Of a stretch of 50,041 nucleotides of DNA, positions 26,224-36,409 are shown one piece after another; within the stretch, counting starts at the first letter, position 1, and each line of letters begins with the position of its first letter. The position numbers and the translations under genes are program-made. Source of the stretch: Oscillospiraceae bacterium (GTDB lineage: Bacteria; Bacillota; Clostridia; TANB77; CAG-508). Location of the stretch: assembly GCA_009778695.1 (NCBI GenBank), contig WRFS01000014.1, forward strand, positions 1 through 50,041, read 5' to 3'. The notes below the pieces were generated by a model that saw nothing but the letters and a program-made list of their open reading frames with translations, had not been told where the DNA came from and did not search any database.

Positions 26224-28293
26224 ATGGAAAAATTATCACAAGCAATTAGAAAAAATAAAACTAAATTAATTGTTATACTAGTAATATGGATAGTATTACT
26301 AGTAGTTTTCATTGCTACTCTTAGCATTGGATTCAAAGATGCAACAGAAAGCGGCATTTTTGATTTCAATGCTTTTTTACAAAGTATATTTAATAATATT
26401 TCTAATCCATTTGGAAGTTTTGGGAAAGCATTTGGTGACCAATATATAGGGACATATTTCAAAACAACAGTGTATTATACCTTGATATACATAATATTAG
26501 CTACTTTTGGGATATATAAAACGATTCCTAAACATGAATATGACACTATTGAACATGGTTCAAGTGACTGGTCTGAAGGTGGAGAACAATATAGATTATT
26601 GAGTCCTAAAAATGGTATTATTTTGGCAGAAAAAAATTATTTACCATTAGATAAACAAGGAAACACTAATGTATTGGTAGTCGGAGGTTCTGGATCGGGT
26701 AAATCAGCTTCATATGTTATTCCTAATGCGTATCAAGCATTGGGTTCATATGTGTTTACAGACCCAAAGGGAGAACTTTTTGACAAAACAGCTGGTTTTT
26801 TAAGGAATAATGGCTATGATATAAAAGTACTTAACTTAGTTTCTCCAAAACATAGTGATGGATATAATCCATTATTACATATAAATGGCGAAATAGATGT
26901 AGATGTTATTGCTAATACCATAATAAAAGGACAAAAGTCTGAAGCTAATAAGTCTGACCCATATTGGGATGACATGGCTGAAATGTTATTAAAAGCATTA
27001 ATATATTATCTTATGGCAACAAGACCTCCAGAAGAACAAAATTTAGCAAGTTGTGCAGAATTAGTTAGAGCAGCAAATACTAATGGAGGAGATAACTTAC
27101 TTACAAATTTAATTAATACATTACCATATGACCACCCAGCTAGAATGAATTATAAATCTGTTGAAATCGCATCGGATAAAACATATAGCTCAATTTTGAG
27201 CTCATTACAATCAAAACTTGGTAAATTTGATTCAAAAGAAATTGCAGATTTAACATCAACAGATACAATTAATTTTGAAGAAATAGGAACAAAGAAGACT
27301 GCAGTATACGTGATTTCTTCGGATACACATGCGGCGTATGACTTTTTGCTAACTATATTCTTCTCACAGATGATTCAACAATTATATGATTTTGCAGATA
27401 AAAATGGTGGTGCACTTTCAATGCCTATATATTTCATATTAGATGAGTTTGCTAATATAGGTAGAATACCTGATTTCGATAAGAAAATATCTACAAGTAG
27501 AAGTAGACATATTTCATTTAGCGTTATATTACAAAATTTAGACCAGCTAGAAGCGGTGTATAAAGATTCATTTGAAACAATAATAGGAAACTGCGATACA
27601 CACTTATTTTTAGGAAGTAACTCACAAAAAACCGTAGAATATTTTTCGAAAGCATTAGGGGAAAAGACGATATCTAGAGAAAGTGTTTCTGTAAATAGGG
27701 ATGCATCTTGGATGAGAACAAAACAGGGATTTAGCGAAAGCGACCAAATAATGGCAAGAGCATTACTAACACCAGACGAGTTAAGAAGATTTGATAATGA
27801 TTATTGTATTATATATGAAAAAGGCATAAAGCCAATAAAAGCAAGGAAGTATTATTATTTCAGATACCCAACGGTTAAATATGCCAAAACATTTCCGATG
27901 GATCATAATGATATGGAAATTAATAGGGGAGTATGGAGGAAGTATAATCCATATAAGCCATATGACGTAGAAGAAGAACCTGTAAAAAATAATAACATTG
28001 CGTCATTAGAAGATGTGTTTGAAGATAAAGGAAATCATTCAGAGGCAGCAAGTCCAAATCAGGATGCTATCGATACGCAAAATGCACCAAAGTCGTTTGA
28101 AGACACTATCAATACGGCAAGTTCGTTTAATGAATATACAAATGCAGTAAATAATTATAATGAAACTTCGACAAATCAAAATATAACAAAAATGGAAGAA
28201 TTGCCGATAGATATACAAAAAGAATTAGAAGCAAAGTTTGACGAGCTTTTCGGTGAAATAGACAGTATGGCAACAGCACAAGCAAACGAATAG
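26224..28293 (+). CDS. VirD4/TraG-type coupling ATPase (T4CP)
   Basis: 689 aa membrane ATPase that normally brings DNA-protein substrates to a type IV secretion channel. Two N-terminal membrane segments (~15-40 and ~85-105). Walker A GGSGSGKSASYVIPN (~154), TDPKGELFD, Walker B YFILDEFANIG (~402), then STSRSRHISFSVILQNLDQL, typical of TraG/VirD4. The C-terminal ~110 residues are low-complexity and Asn-rich. No relaxase, VirB4 or channel genes are in the window, so its partners are elsewhere or it serves another role. The terminator follows at 28310. Confidence 0.88.
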   Translation: MEKLSQAIRKNKTKLIVILVIWIVLLVVFIATLSIGFKDATESGIFDFNAFLQSIFNNISNPFGSFGKAFGDQYIGTYFKTTVYYTLIYIILATFGIYKTIPKHEYDTIEHGSSDWSEGGEQYRLLSPKNGIILAEKNYLPLDKQGNTNVLVVGGSGSGKSASYVIPNAYQALGSYVFTDPKGELFDKTAGFLRNNGYDIKVLNLVSPKHSDGYNPLLHINGEIDVDVIANTIIKGQKSEANKSDPYWDDMAEMLLKALIYYLMATRPPEEQNLASCAELVRAANTNGGDNLLTNLINTLPYDHPARMNYKSVEIASDKTYSSILSSLQSKLGKFDSKEIADLTSTDTINFEEIGTKKTAVYVISSDTHAAYDFLLTIFFSQMIQQLYDFADKNGGALSMPIYFILDEFANIGRIPDFDKKISTSRSRHISFSVILQNLDQLEAVYKDSFETIIGNCDTHLFLGSNSQKTVEYFSKALGEKTISRESVSVNRDASWMRTKQGFSESDQIMARALLTPDELRRFDNDYCIIYEKGIKPIKARKYYYFRYPTVKYAKTFPMDHNDMEINRGVWRKYNPYKPYDVEEEPVKNNNIASLEDVFEDKGNHSEAASPNQDAIDTQNAPKSFEDTINTASSFNEYTNAVNNYNETSTNQNITKMEELPIDIQKELEAKFDELFGEIDSMATAQANE

Positions 28294-28309
28294 TTCTAGG
28301 ATGAGAATT

Positions 28310-28350
28310 AAAAAAAGAAGAAATAATAAAAATATTTCTTCTTTTTTTTC
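28310..28350 (+). terminator. Terminator after the coupling-protein operon
   Basis: AAAAAAGAAGAAATA pairs with TATTTCTTCTTTTTT and runs into more T. Confidence 0.8.
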
Positions 28351-28394
28351 TTTAATTATGGTAAAATAAATTATACCAAATTAATAATTAGAGT

Positions 28395-28678
28395 AGAGTA
28401 GCTTTTGGAGTGGTTAGTATATACTTCAAATACATAGAATAGCGTGTAATGTTGTCAACTTAAGGTAAAAGGATTGTATATGTAGGGGCGAACATTGTTC
28501 GTCCGAGACTAGAGGAATTAGATAAAATTATTGAAAAACAAGATAATTATAGTGCAGGACGAACAATGTTCGCCCCTACAACAGTGTTAATATTCTCTTA
28601 AGTTGACAGCAGTGTACCCACGGGAGCGGACTATTGCAATTGATTTCCACATGGAAAGCATATACTTATCACCAAAAG
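28395..28678. mobile_element. Degenerate MITE A containing a family B repeat
   Basis: Outer arms GCTTTTGGAGTGGTTAGTAT and its near-complement near 28655-28675 (ATACTTATCACCAAAAGC). Inside them, GAATAGCGTG and CGGGAGCGGACTATTGCAAT equal the second layer of the nested MITE at 9273-9542. Within that is the family B unit GTCAACTTAAG (28454) ... CTTAAGTTGAC (28607), with the 98-bp core at 28482-28579. The two loci thus share two outer layers but hold different innermost elements. This fills the gap 28294-28693. Confidence 0.65.
28482..28579. repeat. 98-bp palindromic repeat, family B
   Basis: Same ends and AT-rich middle as 13837-13934. Here the wider unit is visible with extra inverted ends GTCAACTTAAG and CTTAAGTTGAC (28454-28607). 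Confidence 0.8.
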
Positions 28679-28693
28679 CGAATGGAGGTAACC

Positions 28694-29764
28694 ATGAAAT
28701 TTGTACATATGGCAGACATACACTTTGATATCATATACCATTTATTAAGCAAAAAAGACAACCTAGGAGACAAAAGAAGACTAGACCAAAGAGAAGCCTT
28801 TAACAAAATAATTAACTATATAAAAGAAAACAATATAAAGTATTTGTTTATTTCAGGAGACCTTTATGAACAGAAGTATGTTAAACAAAGTACCGTTGAA
28901 TTTATTAATGAAAAATTTAAGGAAATCATTGATACAAAAATATTTATCACACCAGGAAATCATGATCCCTATTTAAAAAACTCATATTATAATACGTTTC
29001 AATGGAGTAACAATGTAAATATATTTAATGGTGAATTCAAAAAAATTTCCACGGAAGAAGCAGATATATATGGAGTTGGGTTTACGGATTTTATTAACGA
29101 AGGTATCCAGTTAAGTAATTTTAAAGTAGAAAATGAAAAGAAAATAAACATATTAGTTGTTCATGGCAACTTAGATGGAAGCGACAAATCAACTATATTA
29201 TACAATCCTATTTCTAGCAAGAGCTTAAAAGAAAAAGGGTTTGATTATGTAGCGTTGGGGCATGTACATAAAACAAACTTTAAACAAGGTGGTAAAAACA
29301 ATATAATTTATTCAGGCTCACCAATTTCATTTGGGTTTGATGAATTAGGAGAACATGGCATTATTGTGGGCGAAGTTGATAAAGAGAACCTAAACTTACA
29401 ATTTATCAAAATGGACAGTAAAGAATTTGTGGAATATACAATAGATATAACGGAAATAAATTCAAAAGAAGAATTGGTTGAAACGTTAAATAACATAGTT
29501 GTACCAGAAAATAATTTCTACAAAATTGTTTTAGTAGGCAAAAGGAATTTTGAAATAAATCAATACGATATAATTAAATTAATAAACAACGATAGAATTC
29601 TAAAACTAAAGGATTTTACAAAACTCAAATATAACTTAGACGAAATTGCCAAAGAAGGAAGTTTAAAGGGATATTTTGTTAAGAACTTGTTAGAAAAACA
29701 AAACATGTACGATAAAACAGAATGGGAAAAAGCACTTGAAATAGGATTAGAGATATTAGAGTAA
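28694..29764 (+). CDS. SbcD/YhaO-like DNA repair exonuclease (Mre11 family)
   Basis: Calcineurin-like nuclease of the Mre11 fold: HMADIHFD, SGDLYEQ, TPGNHDPY, VVHGNLDG and GHVHKTN give the metal-binding His/Asp set. 356 aa from ATG 28694 (GGAGGT site); the longer frame from 28634 runs into MITE sequence. The 38-bp gap to the next gene and the pairing resemble Bacillus yhaO-yhaN or sbcD-sbcC. Processes DNA ends with the ATPase encoded next. Confidence 0.88.
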   Translation: MKFVHMADIHFDIIYHLLSKKDNLGDKRRLDQREAFNKIINYIKENNIKYLFISGDLYEQKYVKQSTVEFINEKFKEIIDTKIFITPGNHDPYLKNSYYNTFQWSNNVNIFNGEFKKISTEEADIYGVGFTDFINEGIQLSNFKVENEKKINILVVHGNLDGSDKSTILYNPISSKSLKEKGFDYVALGHVHKTNFKQGGKNNIIYSGSPISFGFDELGEHGIIVGEVDKENLNLQFIKMDSKEFVEYTIDITEINSKEELVETLNNIVVPENNFYKIVLVGKRNFEINQYDIIKLINNDRILKLKDFTKLKYNLDEIAKEGSLKGYFVKNLLEKQNMYDKTEWEKALEIGLEILE

Positions 29765-29802
29765 TACTGCGGACGTGAAGCATTAAATAAGGAGGAAAAA
29801 AA

Positions 29803-31683
29803 TTGAAAATTAAAAATGTAAAGATAAATGGATTTGGTAATTTAAGAGAAAAAGAAATTAATTTAAAAAGCGGCATAAACATAATTAAAGGGCAAAATGA
29901 ATCTGGTAAATCTACGTTTTTGAAATTTATTGGAGCCATTCTTTATGGTGCAAATAGAAATAAAAATGGCAAAGACATTTCAGATTTTGAAAAATATAAG
30001 CCATGGGATGGGAAGGAATATTCAGGCAAAATGTCGTACGAGTTAGATTCAAATGATACTTTTGAAGTGTTTAGAGACTTTACAAAAAAATCACCCAAAA
30101 TATATAATAATAAATCAGAAGACATAACTCAAAACTATAACTTTGATAAAAACAAAAATAGCGAGTTTTTTCTTGAACAAACAGGAATAGTGGAAGAGGT
30201 ATTATTTAAAACGGCAGTAATAGAGCAACAAGAAGTAGCCTTGAATAAATCTGAACAACATATTTTGTTGCAAAAAATAGCAAATAAAGTGTCAACTGGT
30301 GATGATAATATTTCGTTTGCGAAAGCATTAAAAAAGATACAAGAAAAATATAATGAAGAAGTAGGCACGGACAGAACGGTTGCAAAGCCGTTAAATGTAG
30401 TACATAATGAAATTTCAATAATAAATGAAAAATTAAAAACCATTAATTCAACTCAAGAATCAATGACAAATTTTGATATGGAGAGAGATGAAATAGTTAG
30501 CGAAATATATAAGATAGATACTAAATTGAAATTATCAAAAGAAATAAAGCAGTTTAAAGAAGATGTGATGTTAGAAGAAGAAAAAATTAATATAAAAAAG
30601 TCTAGCTTGACAGGAAATGTTGATAAATTAAAGGAAGTTGAATTAAAGGAAAAAAAGTTTAAGGACAGTAAAGTAACACCTAATTGGATGATTATATTAA
30701 TTTCTTTCATGGTGCTTATTACAGATGAGATAATTTTTAAAATGTTTTTTACCCAAAACATAACATTAGCAATAGCCAGTTTGGTTACTGCAATAGCGGC
30801 GTTAGCACTTTTGTGGATACAGATAACTAAATGGATTAAACAAAAAAAGGCTTCAATAAAAAATCATCAAGGGAAACTAAGTGTTTTAAAGGAAAAAGAA
30901 ATTATAGAGCAGAATATACAAGAAAGAAAAAATGAGATAAAAAAAGCACAAGAAAATTTAGACAATATAATAACAGAAAGAAATAATAAAATAAAAAATC
31001 AATATTTACAGAACTTAGGCACGGATGAAATTGACGAGTGTTTAGAAAAAAATAGAAACGAAATAGTAAAAGAAATAGAAACGTTAGAAAACAAGCTAAA
31101 TATGCTTAGGTTGAAAAAATCAACATTAGAATTTGATAAATCAAACAATAGAAAACAGTTAAATGAATTAGTAACACTACAAGAAAATTTGCAAAACTTA
31201 CAGGAAGAAGAAACGGAAATTTTATCAACAGGTCGAAGCATAAATTTAGCAAAGACCGCTATAGAAGAAGCTTATGAAAAGATGAAAGAGAACATTACAC
31301 CTGAATTTACTAATTCGTTAAGTGCAGTTGTTTCAAGAGTTTCAGATGGAAAATATAAAAATATCAAATTTTCAGATGAAGAAGGACTTGTTGTAGAATT
31401 AGAAAATGGTGACTACATAAATGCAGGCAGGTTGAGTGCGGGTACGATTGACCAAATGTACTTAGCCCTACGTTTATCAGTATTAAGCGAAATTTGCAAA
31501 GAAAGTATTCCATTAATTTTAGATGAAAGTTTTGCATTTTATGATGAAGACAGATTAAGAAATGCATTAAATTTTTTAAATAAAGAATATAAAAATCATC
31601 AAATTATTATTTTATCATGCAGTAAAAGGGAAGAAACAGCGTTAAATGAGCTGAAAATAGAATTTAATTTAATTGAAATATAA
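29803..31683 (+). CDS. YhaN-like SMC/Rad50-type ATPase
   Basis: 626 aa, TTG start after AAGGAGG. Walker A KGQNESGKSTFLKF (~31), long coiled coil (~185-290 and ~340-490) broken by two hydrophobic segments (~294-345). The C-terminal lobe has LSAGTIDQMYLALRLSV (~543) and PLILDESFAFYDED (~570). The membrane-like hairpin in the middle of the coiled coil marks the YhaN type rather than classical SbcC. Partner of the preceding nuclease. Confidence 0.85.
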   Translation: MKIKNVKINGFGNLREKEINLKSGINIIKGQNESGKSTFLKFIGAILYGANRNKNGKDISDFEKYKPWDGKEYSGKMSYELDSNDTFEVFRDFTKKSPKIYNNKSEDITQNYNFDKNKNSEFFLEQTGIVEEVLFKTAVIEQQEVALNKSEQHILLQKIANKVSTGDDNISFAKALKKIQEKYNEEVGTDRTVAKPLNVVHNEISIINEKLKTINSTQESMTNFDMERDEIVSEIYKIDTKLKLSKEIKQFKEDVMLEEEKINIKKSSLTGNVDKLKEVELKEKKFKDSKVTPNWMIILISFMVLITDEIIFKMFFTQNITLAIASLVTAIAALALLWIQITKWIKQKKASIKNHQGKLSVLKEKEIIEQNIQERKNEIKKAQENLDNIITERNNKIKNQYLQNLGTDEIDECLEKNRNEIVKEIETLENKLNMLRLKKSTLEFDKSNNRKQLNELVTLQENLQNLQEEETEILSTGRSINLAKTAIEEAYEKMKENITPEFTNSLSAVVSRVSDGKYKNIKFSDEEGLVVELENGDYINAGRLSAGTIDQMYLALRLSVLSEICKESIPLILDESFAFYDEDRLRNALNFLNKEYKNHQIIILSCSKREETALNELKIEFNLIEI

Positions 31684-31696
31684 TTACGGATTAATA

Positions 31697-31738
31697 TTTT
31701 TTAAAAAGCATATACTAACCACCTAAAGCGGAAATTTA
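31697..31738. repeat. Single-arm remnant of MITE A
   Basis: TTTTAAAAAGCATATACTAA then CCACCTAAAGCGGAAATTTA matches one arm and one end of family A; the other arm is missing. Confidence 0.55.
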
Positions 31739-31867
31739 GAATGAAAATATTAACTATTAATATAAATTTTTAAAAATATTGTTAAAATACTCTTGACATT
31801 TCATCTAACATATAATATTGTAATATATGTAAAGAAAATAAAAGTTATAAGGAGGTGCATAGGACTA

Positions 31868-32107
31868 ATGAGTTCAGAAGAAATCTTCGAAAAAGTAAAA
31901 AGTATAATTGTAGAACAATTAGGTGTAGCTGAAAGTACAGTTACAATGGAAGCGTCTTTTATAGATGATTTAGGAGCGGATTCTTTAGATATAGTCGAAT
32001 TGGTTATGGGATTAGAAGAAGAGTTTTCAATCGAAATACCAGATGCAGATGCTGAAAAAGTAGTTACAGTAGGTGATGTGGTAGAATATATTAAAGAAAA
32101 TGTATAA
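31868..32107 (+). CDS. acpP: Acyl carrier protein
   Basis: 79 aa carrier of fatty-acid synthesis. The phosphopantetheine Ser sits in [18 protein letters not shown] (~37-54). Acidic helices as in the family. Start at ATG 31868 after AAGGAGGTG. TTGACA at 31793 with a weak -10 17 nt on may be the promoter. Located before rnc, a common Bacillota arrangement. Confidence 0.95.
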   Translation: MSSEEIFEKVKSIIVEQLGVAESTVTMEASFIDDLGADSLDIVELVMGLEEEFSIEIPDADAEKVVTVGDVVEYIKENV

Positions 32108-32118
32108 TATGAAAATTA

Positions 32119-32155
32119 AAAGTCGGAGGTTAGAGGTTAAATCTGACATCCGACT
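32119..32155 (+). other. Hairpin between acpP and rnc
   Basis: AAGTCGGA and TCCGACTT form a stem (one bulge) with an AT-rich loop, shortly before the rnc ribosome site. It lacks a long T-tract. It might be an RNase III processing site or weak attenuator; the role is inferred from place only. Confidence 0.4.
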
Positions 32156-32181
32156 TCTGATTTACAAGGAGGGAAATTATA

Positions 32182-32862
32182 TTGGAAACAGGTATTTTAG
32201 AACAAAAGTTAGATTACACATTCAAAGATAAAAATTTATTAAAAAAAGCATTTACCCATGTTTCATATGCAAATGAAAAAAAGTGTGAAAATAATGAGAA
32301 ATTAGAGTTTTTAGGAGATGCTATTTTAGAATTTGTTGTTAGCAAATATTTATATGATAATCATAATAATTTAACAGAAGGAGAAATGACTAAAGTTAGA
32401 GCCAGCGTGGTATGTGAGGCGAGCTTATATGATGTGGCTAAAAAATTTAATTTTAGTGATTTCTTATATATTGGTAAAAGCGAAAGGGCAATGAAAGGCA
32501 ACTATAGGCCAGCAGTATTAGCAGATAGCGTAGAAGCAGTTATTGCAGCAATCTTTTTGGATTCTGACATGGAACAAGTAGAAAAGTTTATAATAAATAA
32601 TTTAAGCGATATAATAAAAGATTCTAGCAAAAACGTAGGCTTAAAGGATTATAAAACCGTACTACAAGAGATATTACAAGAGCATGGAGATGTATCTATT
32701 AAATATAATACTATAAAAGAACAAGGACCAGACCACAAAAAAACATTTACTGTGGAGCTTCTAATAAACAACAAAAGAACAAGCGAGGGTCAAGGTAGCA
32801 ATAAAAAACAAGCAGAAATGAATGCTGCAAAGGAAGCTATTGCACAGATAAAGAAGAAGTAA
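32182..32862 (+). CDS. rnc: Ribonuclease III
   Basis: Double-stranded-RNA endonuclease for rRNA processing. Signature NEKLEFLGDAILEFVVSKYL (~39-58), with second metal-site residues in VLADSVEAVIAAIFLD. The C-terminal dsRNA-binding domain (~155-225) ends GQGSNKKQAEMNAAKEAI. 226 aa. TTG start with AAGGAGGG upstream. Confidence 0.95.
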   Translation: METGILEQKLDYTFKDKNLLKKAFTHVSYANEKKCENNEKLEFLGDAILEFVVSKYLYDNHNNLTEGEMTKVRASVVCEASLYDVAKKFNFSDFLYIGKSERAMKGNYRPAVLADSVEAVIAAIFLDSDMEQVEKFIINNLSDIIKDSSKNVGLKDYKTVLQEILQEHGDVSIKYNTIKEQGPDHKKTFTVELLINNKRTSEGQGSNKKQAEMNAAKEAIAQIKKK

Positions 32863-32880
32863 TGGGAGAGGGGAATTGAT

Positions 32881-33936
32881 TTGAAAAAAAAATATATCAT
32901 ACCAGTATTTATACCGCATTATGGTTGTAAAAACGAATGCGTTTTTTGTGACCAAAGAAAAATTAGCGGACAAACTAAAAATATAAAACCAGCGGATATT
33001 AGAAAAACAATAGAATATTATTTAAAAATTTTCCAAGATGAAAGAGTAGAAAAAGAAATAGCCTTTTTTGGAGGAAGTTTTACAGGAATAGACCAAACAA
33101 AGCAAGAAGAATTTTTAAAAATAGCAAATGAATATATAGAAAATGGTAAAGCTTCAAGCGTTAGAATATCTACTAGACCAGACTATATTGATAAAGATAT
33201 ATTAAAATTTTTGAAAAAATATAAAGTAAAAACTATTGAACTTGGCGTACAATCAGGAAATGACATAGTTTTAGAAAAAGCAAAAAGAGGACATGATTTT
33301 AATTCTGTAGTAAAAGCTTCAAAATTAATAAGAAGACATGGCTTTGTATTAGGACATCAAATGATGGTAGGATTACCAGACAGCACAAAACAAGATGAAA
33401 TTAATACAGCAATTGCATTAACAAAATTAAAACCTAAAATAGTTAGAATTTACCCAGTTTTAGTTTTAAAAGGTACAGAATTAGAAAAAATGTATGAAAC
33501 GGGCGAATACGAACCATTAACGGTTGAACAAGCTGTAGATAGAGTAAAAGAGCTATATTATATTTTCGATAAAAGAAAAATAAAAGTTATAAGAATAGGC
33601 TTGCAAAATACAGAAAATATAACAAATCCTCAAAACGAAAAAAGCACAGTAATTGCAGGACCATACCACCCAGCCTTTGGACAGTTGGTAGAATCAGCCA
33701 TGTGGTACGATGCACTTGTGAGTCAAGTAAAACCAGAAAATGTAAGGTCAAAGGAAATAGAAGTAAGAGTTCATCCAGAAAACGTAAATAACATAATTGG
33801 GCATAAAAAAGAAAATATAAAAAGAATAAAAGAATTATACGATGTTGATATTAAAGTAATAGAAGATTTTGAAATGAAAAAAGAAAGGCTAAAGTCTAAG
33901 GTATTGTCTAATTATAGCGACTTTTTGGATGAATAG
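32881..33936 (+). CDS. Radical SAM protein, Elp3/oxygen-independent-type
   Basis: 351 aa. Cluster cysteines in HYGCKNECVFCDQRKISG (CxxxxCxxC, ~14-31), FFGGSFTGI (SAM-binding GGS/T), RISTRPDYID and ELGVQSGND. It resembles the Elp3-like family next to rnc in many Clostridia; the C-terminal region is that of the DUF/Elp3-C type, not an acetyltransferase. TTG start at 32881, 18 bp after rnc. Substrate unknown, probably tRNA. Confidence 0.82.
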   Translation: MKKKYIIPVFIPHYGCKNECVFCDQRKISGQTKNIKPADIRKTIEYYLKIFQDERVEKEIAFFGGSFTGIDQTKQEEFLKIANEYIENGKASSVRISTRPDYIDKDILKFLKKYKVKTIELGVQSGNDIVLEKAKRGHDFNSVVKASKLIRRHGFVLGHQMMVGLPDSTKQDEINTAIALTKLKPKIVRIYPVLVLKGTELEKMYETGEYEPLTVEQAVDRVKELYYIFDKRKIKVIRIGLQNTENITNPQNEKSTVIAGPYHPAFGQLVESAMWYDALVSQVKPENVRSKEIEVRVHPENVNNIIGHKKENIKRIKELYDVDIKVIEDFEMKKERLKSKVLSNYSDFLDE

Positions 33937-33954
33937 AGGAGAAATATATATATT

Positions 33955-34395
33955 ATGAAAGAAGCATATAGAAATGGTCTTGCCGAAGTTGATGAAATAC
34001 TTAAGTTCGCAGACGAAGAATCTTTAAAAAAGATACCAGAAAAGTTTAAAGAATTTATAAAAGAAAATAAATCAAACTATATTGCTAAAATCGACCCTAA
34101 AAAGAATTTAGATGAGCAAGACTTATTATATGAAACAAAAGTCATTTTATCAGTATTATATAGGGATTACTGGTCATCAGAGGAAGAAAGGAAACAGTTA
34201 ATTGAAAAAGATAAAATAGAATTGCAGAAAATAGAAAATGAAAAACAAGAAAAATATAGTTATGATAATTTATTTAAGAAAAAGCAAGTAGAAGTGGAAA
34301 AAAGCTATGATAATGAAATAAAGAGTTTGGTTGTTCAAGAAAGTTTATTTAAGAAAATATTAAATAAAATAAAAAGATTTTTTAGGTTGGGATAA
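33955..34395 (+). CDS. Hypothetical protein
   Basis: 146 aa, strongly charged, helical, no membrane segment. Contains YETKVILSVLYRDYW and a Lys/Glu-rich second half ending KKILNKIKRFFRLG. Eighteen bp after the radical SAM gene, so likely co-transcribed. Not recognised beyond resemblance to short conserved Clostridia proteins. Confidence 0.7.
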   Translation: MKEAYRNGLAEVDEILKFADEESLKKIPEKFKEFIKENKSNYIAKIDPKKNLDEQDLLYETKVILSVLYRDYWSSEEERKQLIEKDKIELQKIENEKQEKYSYDNLFKKKQVEVEKSYDNEIKSLVVQESLFKKILNKIKRFFRLG

Positions 34396-34492
34396 AATAT
34401 GTTTAAAGAACTATTGGTGTTAGCATAAAAAAGTAGACACAAAAAAGAGAAATATATGTATAATAATATATTTAAAGAGGAATGTCAAAAAA

Positions 34493-36409
34493 ATGGAAAA
34501 AATTATTGCGGGTTACCCTATAACATTAATTACAAAAGAAAAAATGGCGGAGTATGTACAAAGAGCTATACAATCAGAAGCTTTTAAAAATACTGTTATA
34601 AATGAAAAAAGTATTGTTGATGCAAAAATTCGATATACTGAATTAAGCGAATATTTAATAAATTATGCTACAGCAACAGGAGACTTGTCAAATGAGGGAA
34701 TTTTAAAAGTAATTGAAAACTTAAATGAAAGTCAAAAAACACCTGAAACAATAAGTCATAATATGTATTCAAGAAACGAAAAACAAGAAAAATTTGAAAA
34801 ATACCTTATGCCAATTATTGTTCAAAAATGGAGTGATAAATTAGGCATAAAAGACACAAATACTTTAATTAATATGATAAAAATTCAAAAGGCAATAGGT
34901 CTGCAAAGTAAAAACAATAGATTTTATACGCATTCATTTAATAGTGCATTATTACAAAATATAGATGCTAATGGATTAAATATTAACGATGAAATGTTTG
35001 TTGATGAATACAAATCACTTTCAATGTTAAATGGTAATGATTCACCATTTAAAACAGGGCAACTATTTTATTGTGAAATGTCTCAAATCACATTCGGTTA
35101 TGCTATAGGTTCGCCAGAACGATTACGTATGGGTTTAGGCGAATATAATGTTAAGCAACAAAACAGTGAAACACCACAAGAATATTATAAAAGATGTTTA
35201 CAATATAAACTTGAACATCCAAAAACTCAATTAACGGATAAACAAAAAGTTAAAATACTTACAGATGTCGAAAAAATGATAGATTTTTATTATGGTCAAA
35301 ATCGATCTTCGATAGCAATTTGGAAAGCTGATGAAGGAGAAACAACATCAATAGATGTTGAATCATCATTATCAAGGCATTTTTCAGGTATAAAATCAGA
35401 TCAATACTTACTTTTTTCAAAGGATGCAGAGTTAACAGCATGGTATGATAATGTTATGGAGAGTCTGAAAAATAAGGATGCTGGAACAATAAATAGAATG
35501 CAAAATTTTATTGATATGTTTAATCAGAAATATCCAGAAAATCGATATATGCAAGACTTTTTAAAAAATAGTTCTGCAAAGATTATATCTGATAAATGTT
35601 TAAATAATTTTATGTATGAAGGCAGCGGAGATGGATATGTGGTTGAAAGTGGAATAATGGAGAGAGATAAATTTGCAGTAGCAACCTTTAGCAATCCAAA
35701 AGATTTATATGCGGAACATCAAAAAGCATTAGAACAAGACTTAAATATATTAAATAATAAAGATTACGATTATACAAGAATAGATAAAATTGTACTTCCT
35801 GGTATGGGTTATAATGAAGGAAGTACAGAAGCGTATGTTGTGTATTATAAAGGTAACAATATAGCGATATTAAATAAGTTTGGTGAAGAAATGGCTAAAG
35901 GTAAACGAATAAAAGACAGAAAATTGCAACATTCAAATGGTAAGATTAAAGGAACAGGTCCTAACGGTGAAATAGTCGGAATGCATAGTTTAAGAGATGT
36001 AGGTGTAGCAAAAACTGGAGATATGTACTCAGAATTAAGTGAAGAACAAATTTTAAATCTTTTACAAAATAAAAAATATATTGGAATGCCCAGAGAAGAA
36101 GCTAGAAAACAGATTATAAACAGTAGTAAGCAATTTTTATTATATTATGACATAGAAAAAGATGCAGCTGGTTTAGCAAGAGCAGATGATACTTTCGCTT
36201 TTGTAGGAGAACCAGAAACTATATTTAATGAAAGAGGCAAGGGTACATACAATTCTATGATGCCTACACCCGAAAGAGGAAACTATTCTATGAGGACTCA
36301 AACAGCAGGAATGGCTGGACAAACAGGTCCAGTAGATAGAGAAGATTTTGTTCAAGCAGTGGGAAGAGAAGTAAATTCAAGAGAAGTAGAAAACGAACAG
36401 GTAAAATGA
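34493..36409 (+). CDS. Hypothetical protein, 638 aa
   Basis: Not recognised. Soluble, no signal peptide. Visible landmarks: NRFYTHSFNSALLQNI (~141), GQLFYCEMSQITFGYAIGSP (~186), VLPGMGYNEGSTEAYVVYYK (~433) and a disordered, Gly/Thr/Gln-rich tail after ~575. Ribosome site GAGGAA, own short leader. No neighbour with a clear link. Native codon use, no CGG. The tail composition suggests a surface or effector role only weakly. Confidence 0.7.
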   Translation: MEKIIAGYPITLITKEKMAEYVQRAIQSEAFKNTVINEKSIVDAKIRYTELSEYLINYATATGDLSNEGILKVIENLNESQKTPETISHNMYSRNEKQEKFEKYLMPIIVQKWSDKLGIKDTNTLINMIKIQKAIGLQSKNNRFYTHSFNSALLQNIDANGLNINDEMFVDEYKSLSMLNGNDSPFKTGQLFYCEMSQITFGYAIGSPERLRMGLGEYNVKQQNSETPQEYYKRCLQYKLEHPKTQLTDKQKVKILTDVEKMIDFYYGQNRSSIAIWKADEGETTSIDVESSLSRHFSGIKSDQYLLFSKDAELTAWYDNVMESLKNKDAGTINRMQNFIDMFNQKYPENRYMQDFLKNSSAKIISDKCLNNFMYEGSGDGYVVESGIMERDKFAVATFSNPKDLYAEHQKALEQDLNILNNKDYDYTRIDKIVLPGMGYNEGSTEAYVVYYKGNNIAILNKFGEEMAKGKRIKDRKLQHSNGKIKGTGPNGEIVGMHSLRDVGVAKTGDMYSELSEEQILNLLQNKKYIGMPREEARKQIINSSKQFLLYYDIEKDAAGLARADDTFAFVGEPETIFNERGKGTYNSMMPTPERGNYSMRTQTAGMAGQTGPVDREDFVQAVGREVNSREVENEQVK

